This document shows, in pieces, positions 19,088-27,429 of a DNA stretch of 64,000 bases (positions within the stretch are counted from its first letter, which is position 1; each line of letters begins with the position of its first letter). Where the stretch lies: assembly GCA_023387335.1 (NCBI GenBank), contig JAEWIF010000026.1:186001-250000 (forward strand), read 5' to 3'. Below the pieces are notes generated by a model, which was given only the letters and a program-made list of their open reading frames with translations, made no database searches and was not told the origin of the DNA. This stretch comes from Pseudomonadota bacterium. Lineage in GTDB: Bacteria; Pseudomonadota; Gammaproteobacteria; Burkholderiales; Burkholderiaceae_C. The position numbers were made by a program, and so were the translations under genes.

Positions 19088-19756
19088 TCAGCGCCGCGCG
19101 AACACCGGCTGGTCGAAATGCGCCACGCGCGTGGCGCGGCCGGCGATGCCCACTTCGCGGAACTGGTAGATCACCGCCGCCGTCGGCGCGGCGATCCAGT
19201 GGTTGCCCACCGGCATGCGCAGGATCTGGCGGCCGGCTTCTTCCGAAGGCTCGAGCAGCGGCGCGTCGTCGCGCATGAACTCGCGCATGCGGATGCGATG
19301 GATGCTGGCCACCTCGGCCGGGTTGGGCACCAGCTCGGCGGCCGCGCCCGCCCACACCACCACCGGGGTGATGACGAAGCCCGATCGAGTGACGTAGTCG
19401 TCCAGCGTGCCCAGCACTTCGGCGGGCTCCAGCCGCAAGCCGACTTCCTCGTGCAGCTCGCGCAGGGCCGCTTCTTGCGCGGATTCGCCTTCGTCGATGC
19501 GACCGCCCGGCAGCGCCCATTGGCCCGCGTGGCGCGTCATGCCCGCGGCCCGGCGGGTGAGGAGGAGGGCGGCTTCGCGGCTCCACCGCGACGGCGCTGA
19601 AAGACCGTCGACCACGGCGCCCAGGCCTTCCTCGACCAGGGCGACCACGACGGCGGCGGCATGGTGCGACGAATGCTCGGCGCGCCGCGATTCGAAGCTG
19701 CCGAGGCGCCGCCGCACCGACTCGCGCAGGGACTCGTCCAATTGCATCGCGATCAT
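19088..19756 (-). CDS. Nudix hydrolase, CoA pyrophosphatase type
   Basis: About 222 residues. The Nudix box is complete: GRIDEGESAQEAALRE then LHEEVGL. Just before it comes the segment LLTRRAAGMTRHAGQWALPG, typical of the CoA pyrophosphatase (NudL-type, UPF0035) branch that cleaves CoA to phosphopantetheine and 3',5'-ADP. The frame is open further upstream, but those codons are antisense to the glutathione transferase, so the start is placed at ATG 19756 (a second ATG at 19747 is equally possible). Confidence 0.88.
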   Translation of the reverse strand: MIAMQLDESLRESVRRRLGSFESRRAEHSSHHAAAVVVALVEEGLGAVVDGLSAPSRWSREAALLLTRRAAGMTRHAGQWALPGGRIDEGESAQEAALRELHEEVGLRLEPAEVLGTLDDYVTRSGFVITPVVVWAGAAAELVPNPAEVASIHRIRMREFMRDDAPLLEPSEEAGRQILRMPVGNHWIAAPTAAVIYQFREVGIAGRATRVAHFDQPVFARR

Positions 19757-19811
19757 TGTCGCCGGGCGCCGCTGGCCAGGCGCGGCGCGCATGCGACAGT
19801 GGCGCGGCGTT

Positions 19812-20480
19812 CTACGCGGACACCTCGGTCGGCGGAACCGGCGAGACGCCCTGCGCGCGGGCCGCATCGTCCTGCTTGCGCATCGCGCGCAGGTAGCCCT
19901 CGCGCCGCTGCAGCCGCTGCCAGTAGGCCTGCACGTTCGGCGGGAACTGCGGCGCCAGGTCGAGCAGGCTCGCCAGCAGCAAGGCATAGCCCACCGACAC
20001 GTCCGCGATCGTGAAGCGCCCGGCCGCCAGCCACTCGCGTCCGCCCAGGCGCGCATCGACCCCGCGCAGCCGCGCCAGGAACCACTTGGCGTAGTCCTGC
20101 GCCACCTGCGGCTGGCGGCGCTCCTGCGGTTCGAAGCGCGAATAGCGCAGCACCAGCGTCTGCGGGAAGGTCAGCGTGGCCTCGCCGAAATGCAGGTAGT
20201 TGAGCCAGGCGCCGAAGTCCGGCTCGCCGGGCTCCACCTGCAGCGGCGTGGGCGCGTGGCGCGCGCACAGGTACTGGCAGATCGCGGCCGATTCCGTCAT
20301 GCGCGCATCGCCGTCGACCAGCAGCGGGATGGTGCCCAGCGGGTTCTCCTGCAGGTAGGTGCGGGCGTGCACGCGCGGCGGGAACGGCAGCATGCGCAGC
20401 TCGTACGGCGCGCCGAGTTCCTCCAGCGTCCACAAGGGACGGAACGAGCGGGCGCTGACGCAGTGGTGCAGGACGATCAT
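19812..20480 (-). CDS. Glutathione S-transferase family protein
   Basis: A 222-residue cytosolic GST. The thioredoxin-like N-terminal domain (about 1-80) begins IVLHHCVSARSFRPLWTLEE, with the conserved cis-Pro loop IPLLVDGD and the glutathione-contacting ESAAICQYL. The all-helical C-terminal domain contains FTIADVSVGYALLLA, the N-capping box/hydrophobic staple region. Substrates cannot be told from sequence. It lies divergent from the thiolase gene with 63 bases between. The long upstream extension of this frame is antisense to the thiolase and was discarded. Confidence 0.9.
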   Translation of the reverse strand: MIVLHHCVSARSFRPLWTLEELGAPYELRMLPFPPRVHARTYLQENPLGTIPLLVDGDARMTESAAICQYLCARHAPTPLQVEPGEPDFGAWLNYLHFGEATLTFPQTLVLRYSRFEPQERRQPQVAQDYAKWFLARLRGVDARLGGREWLAAGRFTIADVSVGYALLLASLLDLAPQFPPNVQAYWQRLQRREGYLRAMRKQDDAARAQGVSPVPPTEVSA

Positions 20481-20543
20481 GGTTCTCGAGCATAGCCGCG
20501 GCCGCTTGGGCAGAATCGGCGCACGACATTCCAGGAGTCCGTC

Positions 20544-21725
20544 ATGCCCGAAGCCTTCATCGTCGCCGCCACCCGCACCGCCGGCGGCCGCCGCAACGGC
20601 CGCCTGTCCGGCTGGCATCCCGTGGACCTCGCCGCCGAGGTGCTCAACGAGCTGGTGGACCGCAGCGGCGTCGACCCGGCCGCGGTGGACGACGTGCTGA
20701 TGGGCTGCGTCAGCCAGGCCGGCGAGCAGTCGTCCAACGTCGCCCGCAACGCGGTGCTGGCGTCGAAGCTGCCCGAGTCGGTGCCCGGCACCTCGATCGA
20801 CCGCCAGTGCGGCTCGTCGCAGCAGGCGCTGCAGTTCGCGGCGCAGGCGGTGATGTCGGGCACGCAGGACCTGGTGATCGCCGCCGGCGTGGAGAGCATG
20901 TCGCGCGTGCCCATGTTCACGCCCAGCGAACTGCCGCGCAAGAACGGCCTGGGCTTCTACATGAGCCCGCGCATCCGCGAGCGCTACCCGGACGTGGAGT
21001 TCAGCCAGTTCATGGGCGCCGAGATGATCGCGCGCAAGTACGGGCTCTCGAAGGACCAGCTCGATGCCTACGCGCTGGAGAGCCACCGCCGCGCGAAGGC
21101 CGCCACCGAGGCCGGCGCGTTCGCGGCGGAGATCCTGCCGGTGCGCGCCTGGAAGCAGGGCGAGGACATGGCCGCTGAATCGCACACGGTCGACGAAGGC
21201 ATCCGCTTCGACGCTTCCCTGGAAGGGATCGCCGGCGTCAAGCTGCTGCAGCCCGATGGCGTGATCACCGCGGCCAGCGCCAGCCAGATCTGCGACGGCG
21301 CGGCGGGCGTGATGCTGGCCAGCGAGAAGGCCGTCAAGGCCTTCAACCTCCAGCCGCTGGCGCGCATCCACCATCTCTCGGTGATGGGCCACGACCCGGT
21401 GGTGATGCTGGAGGCGCCGATCCCCGCGACGCAGGCCGCGCTGCGCAAGGCCGGCATGAAGATGGCCGACATCGACGCCTACGAGGTCAACGAAGCCTTC
21501 GCGCCGATCCCGCTCGCGTGGCTGCAGGCGACGGGCGCCGATCCTTCGCGGCTGAACGTGCACGGCGGCGCCATCGCGCTCGGCCATCCGCTGGGGGCTT
21601 CCGGTGCCAAGCTCATGACCACGCTGCTCAACGTGCTGCGCCAGCGCAAGGGCCGCTGGGGCCTGCAGACGATGTGCGAAGGCGGCGGGATGGCGAACGT
21701 GACGATCGTGGAAGCGCTGAACTAG
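20544..21725 (+). CDS. Acetyl-CoA C-acyltransferase (thiolase)
   Basis: A 393-residue thiolase. Catalytic residues are C89 (SIDRQCGSSQQAL, acylation), the His in GGAIALGHPLGASGAK and C378 (QTMCEGGGMANV), with NEAFAPIP completing the active site. It condenses or cleaves 3-ketoacyl-CoA. The form with MPEAFIVAATRTAGGRRNGR suggests a degradative 3-ketoacyl-CoA thiolase/acetyl-CoA acetyltransferase used in fatty or aromatic acid breakdown. CAGGAG precedes the ATG. No other beta-oxidation gene is directly adjacent. Confidence 0.93.
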   Translation: MPEAFIVAATRTAGGRRNGRLSGWHPVDLAAEVLNELVDRSGVDPAAVDDVLMGCVSQAGEQSSNVARNAVLASKLPESVPGTSIDRQCGSSQQALQFAAQAVMSGTQDLVIAAGVESMSRVPMFTPSELPRKNGLGFYMSPRIRERYPDVEFSQFMGAEMIARKYGLSKDQLDAYALESHRRAKAATEAGAFAAEILPVRAWKQGEDMAAESHTVDEGIRFDASLEGIAGVKLLQPDGVITAASASQICDGAAGVMLASEKAVKAFNLQPLARIHHLSVMGHDPVVMLEAPIPATQAALRKAGMKMADIDAYEVNEAFAPIPLAWLQATGADPSRLNVHGGAIALGHPLGASGAKLMTTLLNVLRQRKGRWGLQTMCEGGGMANVTIVEALN

Positions 21726-21729
21726 CCGG

Positions 21730-24657
21730 CTAGTCGGCGGATTCCGCGGCGGGCACGCAGGCGAGCAGCTCGCGCAGCGCCTGCGGATCGAGCGGCTTGA
21801 CCAGGTGCGCGTCGAAGCCGGCTTCGGCCGAGCGCTTGCGGTCCTCCTGCTGGCCCCAGCCCGTCATCGCGACGATGAGGGCGGTGCGGCAGCCGGGCAG
21901 GGTGCGAAGCTGCCGGCAGGCGTCGTAGCCGTTCAGCCTCGGCATGCCGATGTCCAGCAGGATCACGTCGGGCCGGAAGCGCTGGGCCGCTTCCAGGGCT
22001 TCGATGCCGTCGTAGGCCATCTGGATCTCGTGGCCCGATTGCCCGAGCAGCATGGTCAGCATCGCGGCGCTGTCGCGGTTGTCGTCCACCACCAGCACGC
22101 GGCGGCGCTGCGTGCGCGCGCCGCCGGGCGCGGAAGAAGCGGGGGCCGCTTCGCGCGGCAGCGGGGCGGCCAGCGGCAGCCGCACCGTGAATTCGCTGCC
22201 GTGGCCCGCGCCCTCGCTGTAGACCTCCACCGTGCCGCCGTGCATCTCCACCAGGCTGCGCACCAGCGTCAGGCCGATGCCCAGGCCGCCCTGGCGACGC
22301 TCCAGCGAGGTATCGGCCTGCACGAACAGATCGAAGATGCGCGCCTGCTGGTGCGGCTCGATGCCGATGCCGTCGTCGCGCACCCGCAGCACCGCGTGGC
22401 CGGCCTCCTGCTCCAGGGTGAGCGCGAGCGCGCCGCCTTCGCCCGTGAACTTGGACGCGTTGTTCAACAGGTTGCCGGCCACCTGCGCGATGCGCGCCGC
22501 GTCCGCCTCCACCCACACCGCGTGCGGCGGCAGCGTGACCGACAGTTTCTGCCGCCGGCCCTGGGCCAGGGCGCGCGCGGCCTCCGCGGCCTGGCGCACC
22601 ACCGGCGCGAGCTCGATGCGCTGCTTGCGCAGCTCGATCGCGCCGCGGCTGATGCGGCTGGCATCCAGCAGGTCGTCGATCAGCCGCACCATCTGCGCCA
22701 TCTGCCGCGCCATCATCTGCGCGGCCGTCTGCACCTCCGCGGCCGAGACCCCGGGTGCGGCCAGGATGTCGATGGCGTAGCGGATCGGCGCCAGCGGGTT
22801 GCGCAGCTCGTGCGCCAGCAGCGCCAGGAACTCGTCCTTGCGCCGGCCCGCGTCCCGCAGCTGCTGTTCGGAGCGGGCCCGCTCCACCGCCGCCCAGGTG
22901 CGTTCGGCCGTGTCCTCGGCCTGCGCGATCTCCTCCGCGGTCCAGCGGCGCGGGCCGGTCTGGTTGATGCCCAGCAGGCTGACCAGCCGGCCGCCCTTGA
23001 TCAGCGGCACGCCCAGCACGCCGCCCACCCGCATGCGCTGGAACAGGCGGTGCTGGGCGGGGTTCAGGCGCAGGTCGGTGCAGCCGTCCTCCAGCACGGT
23101 GGTGCGCCCGGCCAGCAGCTCGCGCTGCATGAAGCCGCCGAAGTCGGCGATCTGGAAGCGGTCCATGCGGAACGACACGCCGCGCGCGGTGTAGGCGCGG
23201 TGCACGACGAAGCCGTTCTCGTCGGCTTCCATCTCGCAGTAGAAGCAGCGGCTGGCGCCCAGGTGCTCGCCCAGCACGCGGACCGCCGCCTCCTGGATCT
23301 CGATCGGGCAGGCCAGCGTGCGCAGGGCGTCGGCCAGCCGCAGCTGGTAGGCGTCGCGCCGGGCGGTGGCGCGCGCCTGTTCCTCGCGCCGCAGCCGCGC
23401 CGTGATGTCGCGGCCGGTGCCGGTCACCTGCACCACCTGCCCGCTGCCGTCGAAGACCGGGGCCAGCGTGTACTCGTAATGGCGAAGCTGGCCGTGCACG
23501 CTGGTGTAGGTGATCTCGGCGCTCATCGCGTGCCCGCTGTCCACCACGCCCTGGATGTTGCGCTGCGCGGGGTCGGTGACGTCCGCCGCCACGCCGAGCT
23601 CCGACAGCGTGCGGCCGACCACCTTGCCGAGCGGCAGGCCCAGCAGGTCGAGCACCGCGCGGTTGGCGTACTGCAGGCGGCCGTCGGGCGCGAACACGTA
23701 GCTGTTGTCCGGCGTGTGCGACAGCACGGTCTCCATCAGCCGGCGCTGCTGCTGCGCGCGCTGCTCGGCGGCCTGCAGGGCCTGCTCGGCGCGGGCGCGC
23801 TCCACGGCCGCCCAGGTGCGCTCGGCGGTTTCGCGCACGGCCTCGACCTCGGCGGCGGTCCAGGCGCGCGGCCGCGCGTCGTTGACGGCGAACATGCAGA
23901 CCAGCCGGCCGGCCTTCACCAGCGGCACGTTGATGCGCGCGCCGATGTCCAGCGCCTGGGTGTTGCGCCGCTCCGACGGCGTGGTCTCGGGTTCGGCGGA
24001 GCTGTCGTAGGAGACGATGGTGCGGCCGGCGCGCAGCGCGTCGAAGCGCGCCTTGCCGTAGGCGTCCATGCGGTAGCGGCCGTCCAGGCTCGGGCCGCCG
24101 TCGTTGAAGCTGTTGTCGATCCAGCAGTGCTCGCCGTCGGACTCCACCTCGGCGTAGTAGGCGCGGTTGGCCGCCATGTAGCGGCCCAGCACGCGGACAG
24201 CCACGCGCTTGATCTCGACGGGGTCACCCAGCGGGCGCAGTTCATCGCTCAGGCGAAGCAGGAAGGCCTGGGTGGCCTCGCGATCGCGCAGCGACTCCTC
24301 GCGCCGCGCGGCGTCGTGCCCCGCCTGGCGCACGCTGTCCACCAGCAGGATGGCCACGCAGCCCACGGCCAGGAACAGCCAGAGCACCACCTCGTCCTGG
24401 GCCGAGGCCACCGCGAACGAGCCGCGCGGCGAGATGAAGAGGAAGTCCGCGGCCGCGGCGCCCACGGCCAGCGCGAGCAGCGCCGGTCCCCGGCCGACGT
24501 TCCAGGCCAGGAGCAGCACCGCGGCCAGGCCGGCCACCAGCGGGGCCTTGTCGCCCAGCCAGGGATCCAGCAGCCAGCGCACCGCCAGCGCCGCCGCGGC
24601 GAGAACCACGGCGGCGGCATAGCCGGCGATCGCACCCCTTGTTCCCGTGAAGCCCAT
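21730..24657 (-). CDS. Hybrid sensor histidine kinase with tandem GAF-like domains and a receiver
   Basis: About 975 residues. Order: a DUF4118/KdpD-like four-helix membrane region (about 5-110), GAF-like domain 1 (about 130-300), a PAS domain (about 310-430), GAF-like domain 2 (about 440-610), a HisKA helix with LLAHELRNPLAPIRYA, HATPase_c (NLLNNASKFTG, DDGIGI, GLGIGL) and a C-terminal receiver with LLDIGMPRLNGYD. The two GAF-like units end in near-identical linkers (ERTWAAVERAR), pointing to an internal duplication. The start at 24657 follows GAGGAGGA; further upstream codons look non-coding. It is convergent with thiolase, with 4 bases between. Confidence 0.9.
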   Translation of the reverse strand: MGFTGTRGAIAGYAAAVVLAAAALAVRWLLDPWLGDKAPLVAGLAAVLLLAWNVGRGPALLALAVGAAAADFLFISPRGSFAVASAQDEVVLWLFLAVGCVAILLVDSVRQAGHDAARREESLRDREATQAFLLRLSDELRPLGDPVEIKRVAVRVLGRYMAANRAYYAEVESDGEHCWIDNSFNDGGPSLDGRYRMDAYGKARFDALRAGRTIVSYDSSAEPETTPSERRNTQALDIGARINVPLVKAGRLVCMFAVNDARPRAWTAAEVEAVRETAERTWAAVERARAEQALQAAEQRAQQQRRLMETVLSHTPDNSYVFAPDGRLQYANRAVLDLLGLPLGKVVGRTLSELGVAADVTDPAQRNIQGVVDSGHAMSAEITYTSVHGQLRHYEYTLAPVFDGSGQVVQVTGTGRDITARLRREEQARATARRDAYQLRLADALRTLACPIEIQEAAVRVLGEHLGASRCFYCEMEADENGFVVHRAYTARGVSFRMDRFQIADFGGFMQRELLAGRTTVLEDGCTDLRLNPAQHRLFQRMRVGGVLGVPLIKGGRLVSLLGINQTGPRRWTAEEIAQAEDTAERTWAAVERARSEQQLRDAGRRKDEFLALLAHELRNPLAPIRYAIDILAAPGVSAAEVQTAAQMMARQMAQMVRLIDDLLDASRISRGAIELRKQRIELAPVVRQAAEAARALAQGRRQKLSVTLPPHAVWVEADAARIAQVAGNLLNNASKFTGEGGALALTLEQEAGHAVLRVRDDGIGIEPHQQARIFDLFVQADTSLERRQGGLGIGLTLVRSLVEMHGGTVEVYSEGAGHGSEFTVRLPLAAPLPREAAPASSAPGGARTQRRRVLVVDDNRDSAAMLTMLLGQSGHEIQMAYDGIEALEAAQRFRPDVILLDIGMPRLNGYDACRQLRTLPGCRTALIVAMTGWGQQEDRKRSAEAGFDAHLVKPLDPQALRELLACVPAAESAD

Positions 24658-24888
24658 CCGTGTCCTCCTCGGACGCCCGGTAGAGCTGGGCATGGTAGCG
24701 CGCGCGTCCGCGAATGGCGAGCGGGCCGCGCCGGAGGCCGGCCCAGCCGTGCGGGACCCCTCGCGCAAGCGGCTCGGCTGCCCATGACCCAATCTGTCGA
24801 AGTGGTCCTACAACCCGGTCACTCGGCCGCGCGTTGACTGGGAGGCTGGCCATCCGGCCTGTCCCTTTTACCCAAGGAGAACCCTCGC

Positions 24889-25374
24889 ATGTTGAACAAG
24901 ACCCTCATCGCCCTGGCCGCCGCACTGAGCCTGGGCGTCGCCATCGCCCAGACCTCCGGTAGCGGCACCAGCGCGGGCACGTCGGGCTCCACCGGCGCCA
25001 GCGCCGGCACCTCGGGCAGCACCAAGGCCAGTGGCAGCTCCGGCAGCACCGGTTCGACCAGCAGCTCGCCCAGCGCTTCCGCGGGCACCTCCGGCAGCTC
25101 CGGCAGCACGGGTTCCGGCAGCAGCTCTCCCAGCGCGTCCGCGGGCGCCTCGGGCGGCTCGGGCAGCACGGCCATGGCCGCCGGCAGCGATCCGAAGGCC
25201 ATGAAGAAACAGGCCGACGCCGACTACAAGGCCGCGCGCGAGAAGTGCAAGGCCATGAAGGGCGACGAGAAGAAGGCCTGCGACAAGGACGCCAAGGCCG
25301 CCAAGTCCAAGGCCGACGCCGACATCAAGCGCGCCCAGGCCGACGCCAAGGCCACCAAGAAGTCGTCTTCCTGA
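24889..25374 (+). CDS. Secreted Ser/Gly-rich low-complexity protein with Lys/Ala-rich tail
   Basis: A 161-residue protein. A clear signal peptide (LIALAAALSLGVAIAQ) is followed by about 80 residues of Ser, Gly, Thr and Ala built from a 20-residue tandem repeat, then a highly charged Lys/Ala/Asp-rich helical tail (residues ~105-161) with KCKAMKGDEKKACDKD, whose two Cys could pair. It resembles abundant small periplasmic proteins of Comamonadaceae with no assigned role. AAGGAG precedes the ATG, and a strong intrinsic terminator follows, so it is probably a highly expressed single-gene transcript. Confidence 0.75.
   Translation: MLNKTLIALAAALSLGVAIAQTSGSGTSAGTSGSTGASAGTSGSTKASGSSGSTGSTSSSPSASAGTSGSSGSTGSGSSSPSASAGASGGSGSTAMAAGSDPKAMKKQADADYKAAREKCKAMKGDEKKACDKDAKAAKSKADADIKRAQADAKATKKSSS
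25021..25173 (+). repeat. 60-bp in-frame tandem repeat
   Basis: Two full units (25021-25080 and 25081-25140) and a partial third (25141-25173) encode a 20-residue repeat ending in SSSPSAS. The units agree at most positions and keep a strict 60-base register, so copy number may vary between strains. Confidence 0.75.
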
Positions 25375-25397
25375 GCCTTCCGCCGCATCGGCATCGA

Positions 25398-25424
25398 AGC
25401 CGGGCCCCGTGGGCCCGGCTTTTT
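25398..25424 (+). terminator. Strong intrinsic terminator
   Basis: A perfect 10-bp stem (AGCCGGGCCC / GGGCCCGGCT) with a 3-base loop is followed by TTTT. It lies 23 bases after the stop of the Ser/Gly-rich protein gene. Confidence 0.85.
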
Positions 25425-25510
25425 CATGCCCGTTTGTCGAAAACCGCGTTCACGGTTCGTCGTGCAGGTGGAACATCACGCCAACCCCATCCGCGAAGAA
25501 GGAGATCGAC

Positions 25511-25948
25511 ATGCGATTCATGGTCATCGTCAAGGGCACCCGCTGGAGCGAATCGGGCGCGATGCCCGACACGGAACTGCTGGCCGCCATGGGCCGCTAC
25601 AACGAGGAGCTGGTCAAGGCCGGGATCATGCAGAGCGGCGAGGGCCTGCATCCCAGCGCCAAGGGCGCGCGGGTTCGCTTTTCCGGCAGCGACCGCAAGG
25701 TGATCCAGGGGCCGTTCGCCGGCGATCCGAACGACCTGGTGGCCGGCTTCTGGATGTGGAACTGCGCCTCGATGGAAGAGGCGATCGAGTGGGTCAGGCG
25801 CTGCCCCAACCCGATGCCGGGCGATTCGGAGATCGAGATCCGCCGCGTGTTCGAGGCGGAAGACTTCGGCGAAGCCTTCACGCCCGAACTGCGCGAGCAG
25901 GAGGACAAGCTGCGCGAGCAGCTGTCCGGCAAGGAGGGTGCGCGCTAG
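25511..25948 (+). CDS. YciI/DGPF-domain protein
   Basis: A 145-residue protein of the YCII-related superfamily: MRFMVIVKGTRWSESGAMP, GRYNEELVKAGIM and VIQGPFAGDPNDLVAGFWMW correspond to the three core parts of the ferredoxin-like fold. Members are often annotated as PhnB-like or DGPFAETKE proteins, sometimes linked to ECF sigma factors; no sigma gene is present here. The start at 25511 follows GAAGGAG. The stop overlaps the stop of the convergent ClpP-like gene by the palindromic CTAG. Confidence 0.85.
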   Translation: MRFMVIVKGTRWSESGAMPDTELLAAMGRYNEELVKAGIMQSGEGLHPSAKGARVRFSGSDRKVIQGPFAGDPNDLVAGFWMWNCASMEEAIEWVRRCPNPMPGDSEIEIRRVFEAEDFGEAFTPELREQEDKLREQLSGKEGAR

Positions 25949-26571
25949 CGGCGCAGCTCCGACTTGTTCGAGATGATGCGGCCCACGAGGCCGTACTCGA
26001 TGGCTTCCTCGGCCGACAGCCAGCGGTCGCGTTCGATGTCCAGCAGCACGCTGTCCAGCGGCTTGCCGGTCTCGCGCGCGATGGTCTGGGCGATGCGCTC
26101 GCGCGCCTTGATGATCTCGCGCGCGTGGATCGCGATGTCGCTGGCCGGGCCGCCCGCGCCGCCGCTCGGCTGGTGGATCAGGAAGCGGGTGTTGGGCAGG
26201 CAGTAGCGGCGCTCGCGCGGCACCGCCAGGTACAGGTGGGTAGCGGCGCTGCCCACCCAGCCGGTGCCGATCATGTTCACCGGCGCGCCGATGAACCGGA
26301 TGATGTCGTGGATGGCGTCGCCCGACTCCAGGTGGCCGCCGGGCGAGCTCACCAGCATGTCGATCGGCTTGTCCGACTCCGCGTCCAGCGCGATCAGCCG
26401 GCGCGCGATGTCGGCCGCCGAGCGGTCGCTGACCTCGCCGAACAGCAGGACGGTGCGGGACTTGAAGGCCTTCTCCTCGAGGAAGGCGTTGCGCGGCTCC
26501 GCGGTCGAAGGCGCCGCGGCGGGTTCGTCGTGTTCGTGGGGAGTTTCCATGGTCGTGCAGGGTTGCTTCAT
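25945..26571 (-). CDS. clpP: ClpP-like ATP-dependent protease proteolytic subunit (orphan paralogue)
   Basis: A 208-residue ClpP-fold serine protease. The triad spacing equals E. coli ClpP exactly: S108, H133 (25 later) and D182 (49 later). The context of the Ser is GWVGSAATHLYLAV instead of the GxAASMGA consensus, and the His sits in RFLIHQPSGG. ERDRWLSAEEAIEYGLVG matches the C-terminal handle. There is no clpX, clpA or tig next to it, so this is a second, stand-alone copy rather than the housekeeping gene. It may form mixed rings with the main ClpP. The start could also be the ATG at 26550. Confidence 0.85.
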   Translation of the reverse strand: MKQPCTTMETPHEHDEPAAAPSTAEPRNAFLEEKAFKSRTVLLFGEVSDRSAADIARRLIALDAESDKPIDMLVSSPGGHLESGDAIHDIIRFIGAPVNMIGTGWVGSAATHLYLAVPRERRYCLPNTRFLIHQPSGGAGGPASDIAIHAREIIKARERIAQTIARETGKPLDSVLLDIERDRWLSAEEAIEYGLVGRIISNKSELRR

Positions 26572-26630
26572 ATCCAGGGCGAATCATGCACCGGCCGGCA
26601 CGGTAGCGCTGCGGCAGGGGCGATGCGGGC

Positions 26631-27149
26631 TCAGCGTGTGGATTCCCACAGCGGGATGCCGCCCGCCTTGCCGTCCGCGCCCAGCACCTCGATCAGCCGG
26701 CCCAGGTCGCGGTCCAGCCGGGCCAGCGTGCGCTCATCCAGTTCCATCAGCGCCTGCGGCAGCACGCCGGTGAACGGCCCCGGCGTCTTCTTCAGCACGC
26801 GCATGCCGGCGGGCGACAGCTGCAGGCGCACCGCGCGCTTGTCGGCCTGGGCCCGGTCGGCCACCACCAGGCCCTGTTCCAGCAAGGGCCGCAGCAGGTT
26901 GCTGGCGGTGGATTGGTGGACGTCCATCGCCTGCGCCAGGCCGCCGACCCCGATCTGCGGATGGTCGCGGATCACGCTCAGCGCCCAGGCCTGCGCGCCG
27001 GAGATGCCCGCCTTCTTCTCCACCGACCGGAAGTGCGACTTGACGCTGTTGACGACGATGCGGAAGCGGCGCAGCACGCGCACGGCGGAATCGGAGAGTT
27101 CCGGCGTCTCGGGCGGCGAGGCCTTGGGCGTCCGGCGGGGGGTGGGCAT
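26631..27149 (-). CDS. MarR-family transcriptional regulator
   Basis: About 172 residues. The winged helix core is visible: AGISGAQAWALSVIRDHPQIG, then GGLAQAMDVHQSTASNLLRPLLEQGLV as the helix-turn-helix, and DKRAVRLQLSPAG as the wing. Such proteins repress drug-efflux or aromatic-compound genes and release DNA on ligand binding. The start at 27149 (MPTPRRTPK) is taken because the upstream part of the frame is encoded by the terminator region. It lies downstream of the minus-strand candidate RNA at 27220-27340. Confidence 0.88.
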   Translation of the reverse strand: MPTPRRTPKASPPETPELSDSAVRVLRRFRIVVNSVKSHFRSVEKKAGISGAQAWALSVIRDHPQIGVGGLAQAMDVHQSTASNLLRPLLEQGLVVADRAQADKRAVRLQLSPAGMRVLKKTPGPFTGVLPQALMELDERTLARLDRDLGRLIEVLGADGKAGGIPLWESTR

Positions 27150-27188
27150 TCCGCGATGATAGGCAGCGCAAGTGCCACACGACGAAGA

Positions 27189-27340
27189 GGCCCCCGAACG
27201 GGCCACCGGGCGAAGAATGAAAAAGGCCCCCGAAGGGGCCAACCGGTGTTCTCTGATGAGTCCGGGCTTTCAGGAGTAGACGCTTGCAGTCTATCCATGG
27301 ATTTGCACAAATGGATGGCCCGACCGGGCCGGGATTTCCC
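27189..27340 (-). ncRNA. Candidate small RNA A with tandem terminators
   Basis: Read on the minus strand, the intergenic region carries in order: a GGGAAATCCC element (27331-27340), ATTTGTGCAAAT (27301-27312), GACTCATC (27255-27262), and a terminator with a perfect 6-bp stem capped by TTCG and followed by TTTTT (27220-27240). A second, weaker hairpin with a T-rich tail follows at 27189-27204. The terminator faces left and lies upstream of the MarR gene, where no protein gene needs it, so a short minus-strand transcript is likely. The same ordered elements occur at 30916-31037. The promoter is not identified. Confidence 0.45.
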
Positions 27341-27429
27341 GTGATCAGCATCGGGGAACCTGGGCGCTTTGCGGGGGTCCAAGCGCCGCGCGCCGGCACA
27401 GCGGCGTGGAGAAGAAACGAGACCGTCAC

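Noticed and set aside
19812..21587. Long N-terminal extension of the glutathione transferase frame
   Set aside because: The extra codons are antisense to the thiolase gene; the GST fold starts at 20480.
25021..25173. 60-bp repeats as a CRISPR-like array
   Set aside because: The units are contiguous, in frame and code for a low-complexity protein; there are no unique spacers.
27253..27263. Sequence CTGATGAGTCC resembling a hammerhead ribozyme core
   Set aside because: The required GAAA and closing stems II and III are absent downstream, and the similar locus at 30951 has CAGATGAGTCT. The match is to a short conserved element, not to a ribozyme.
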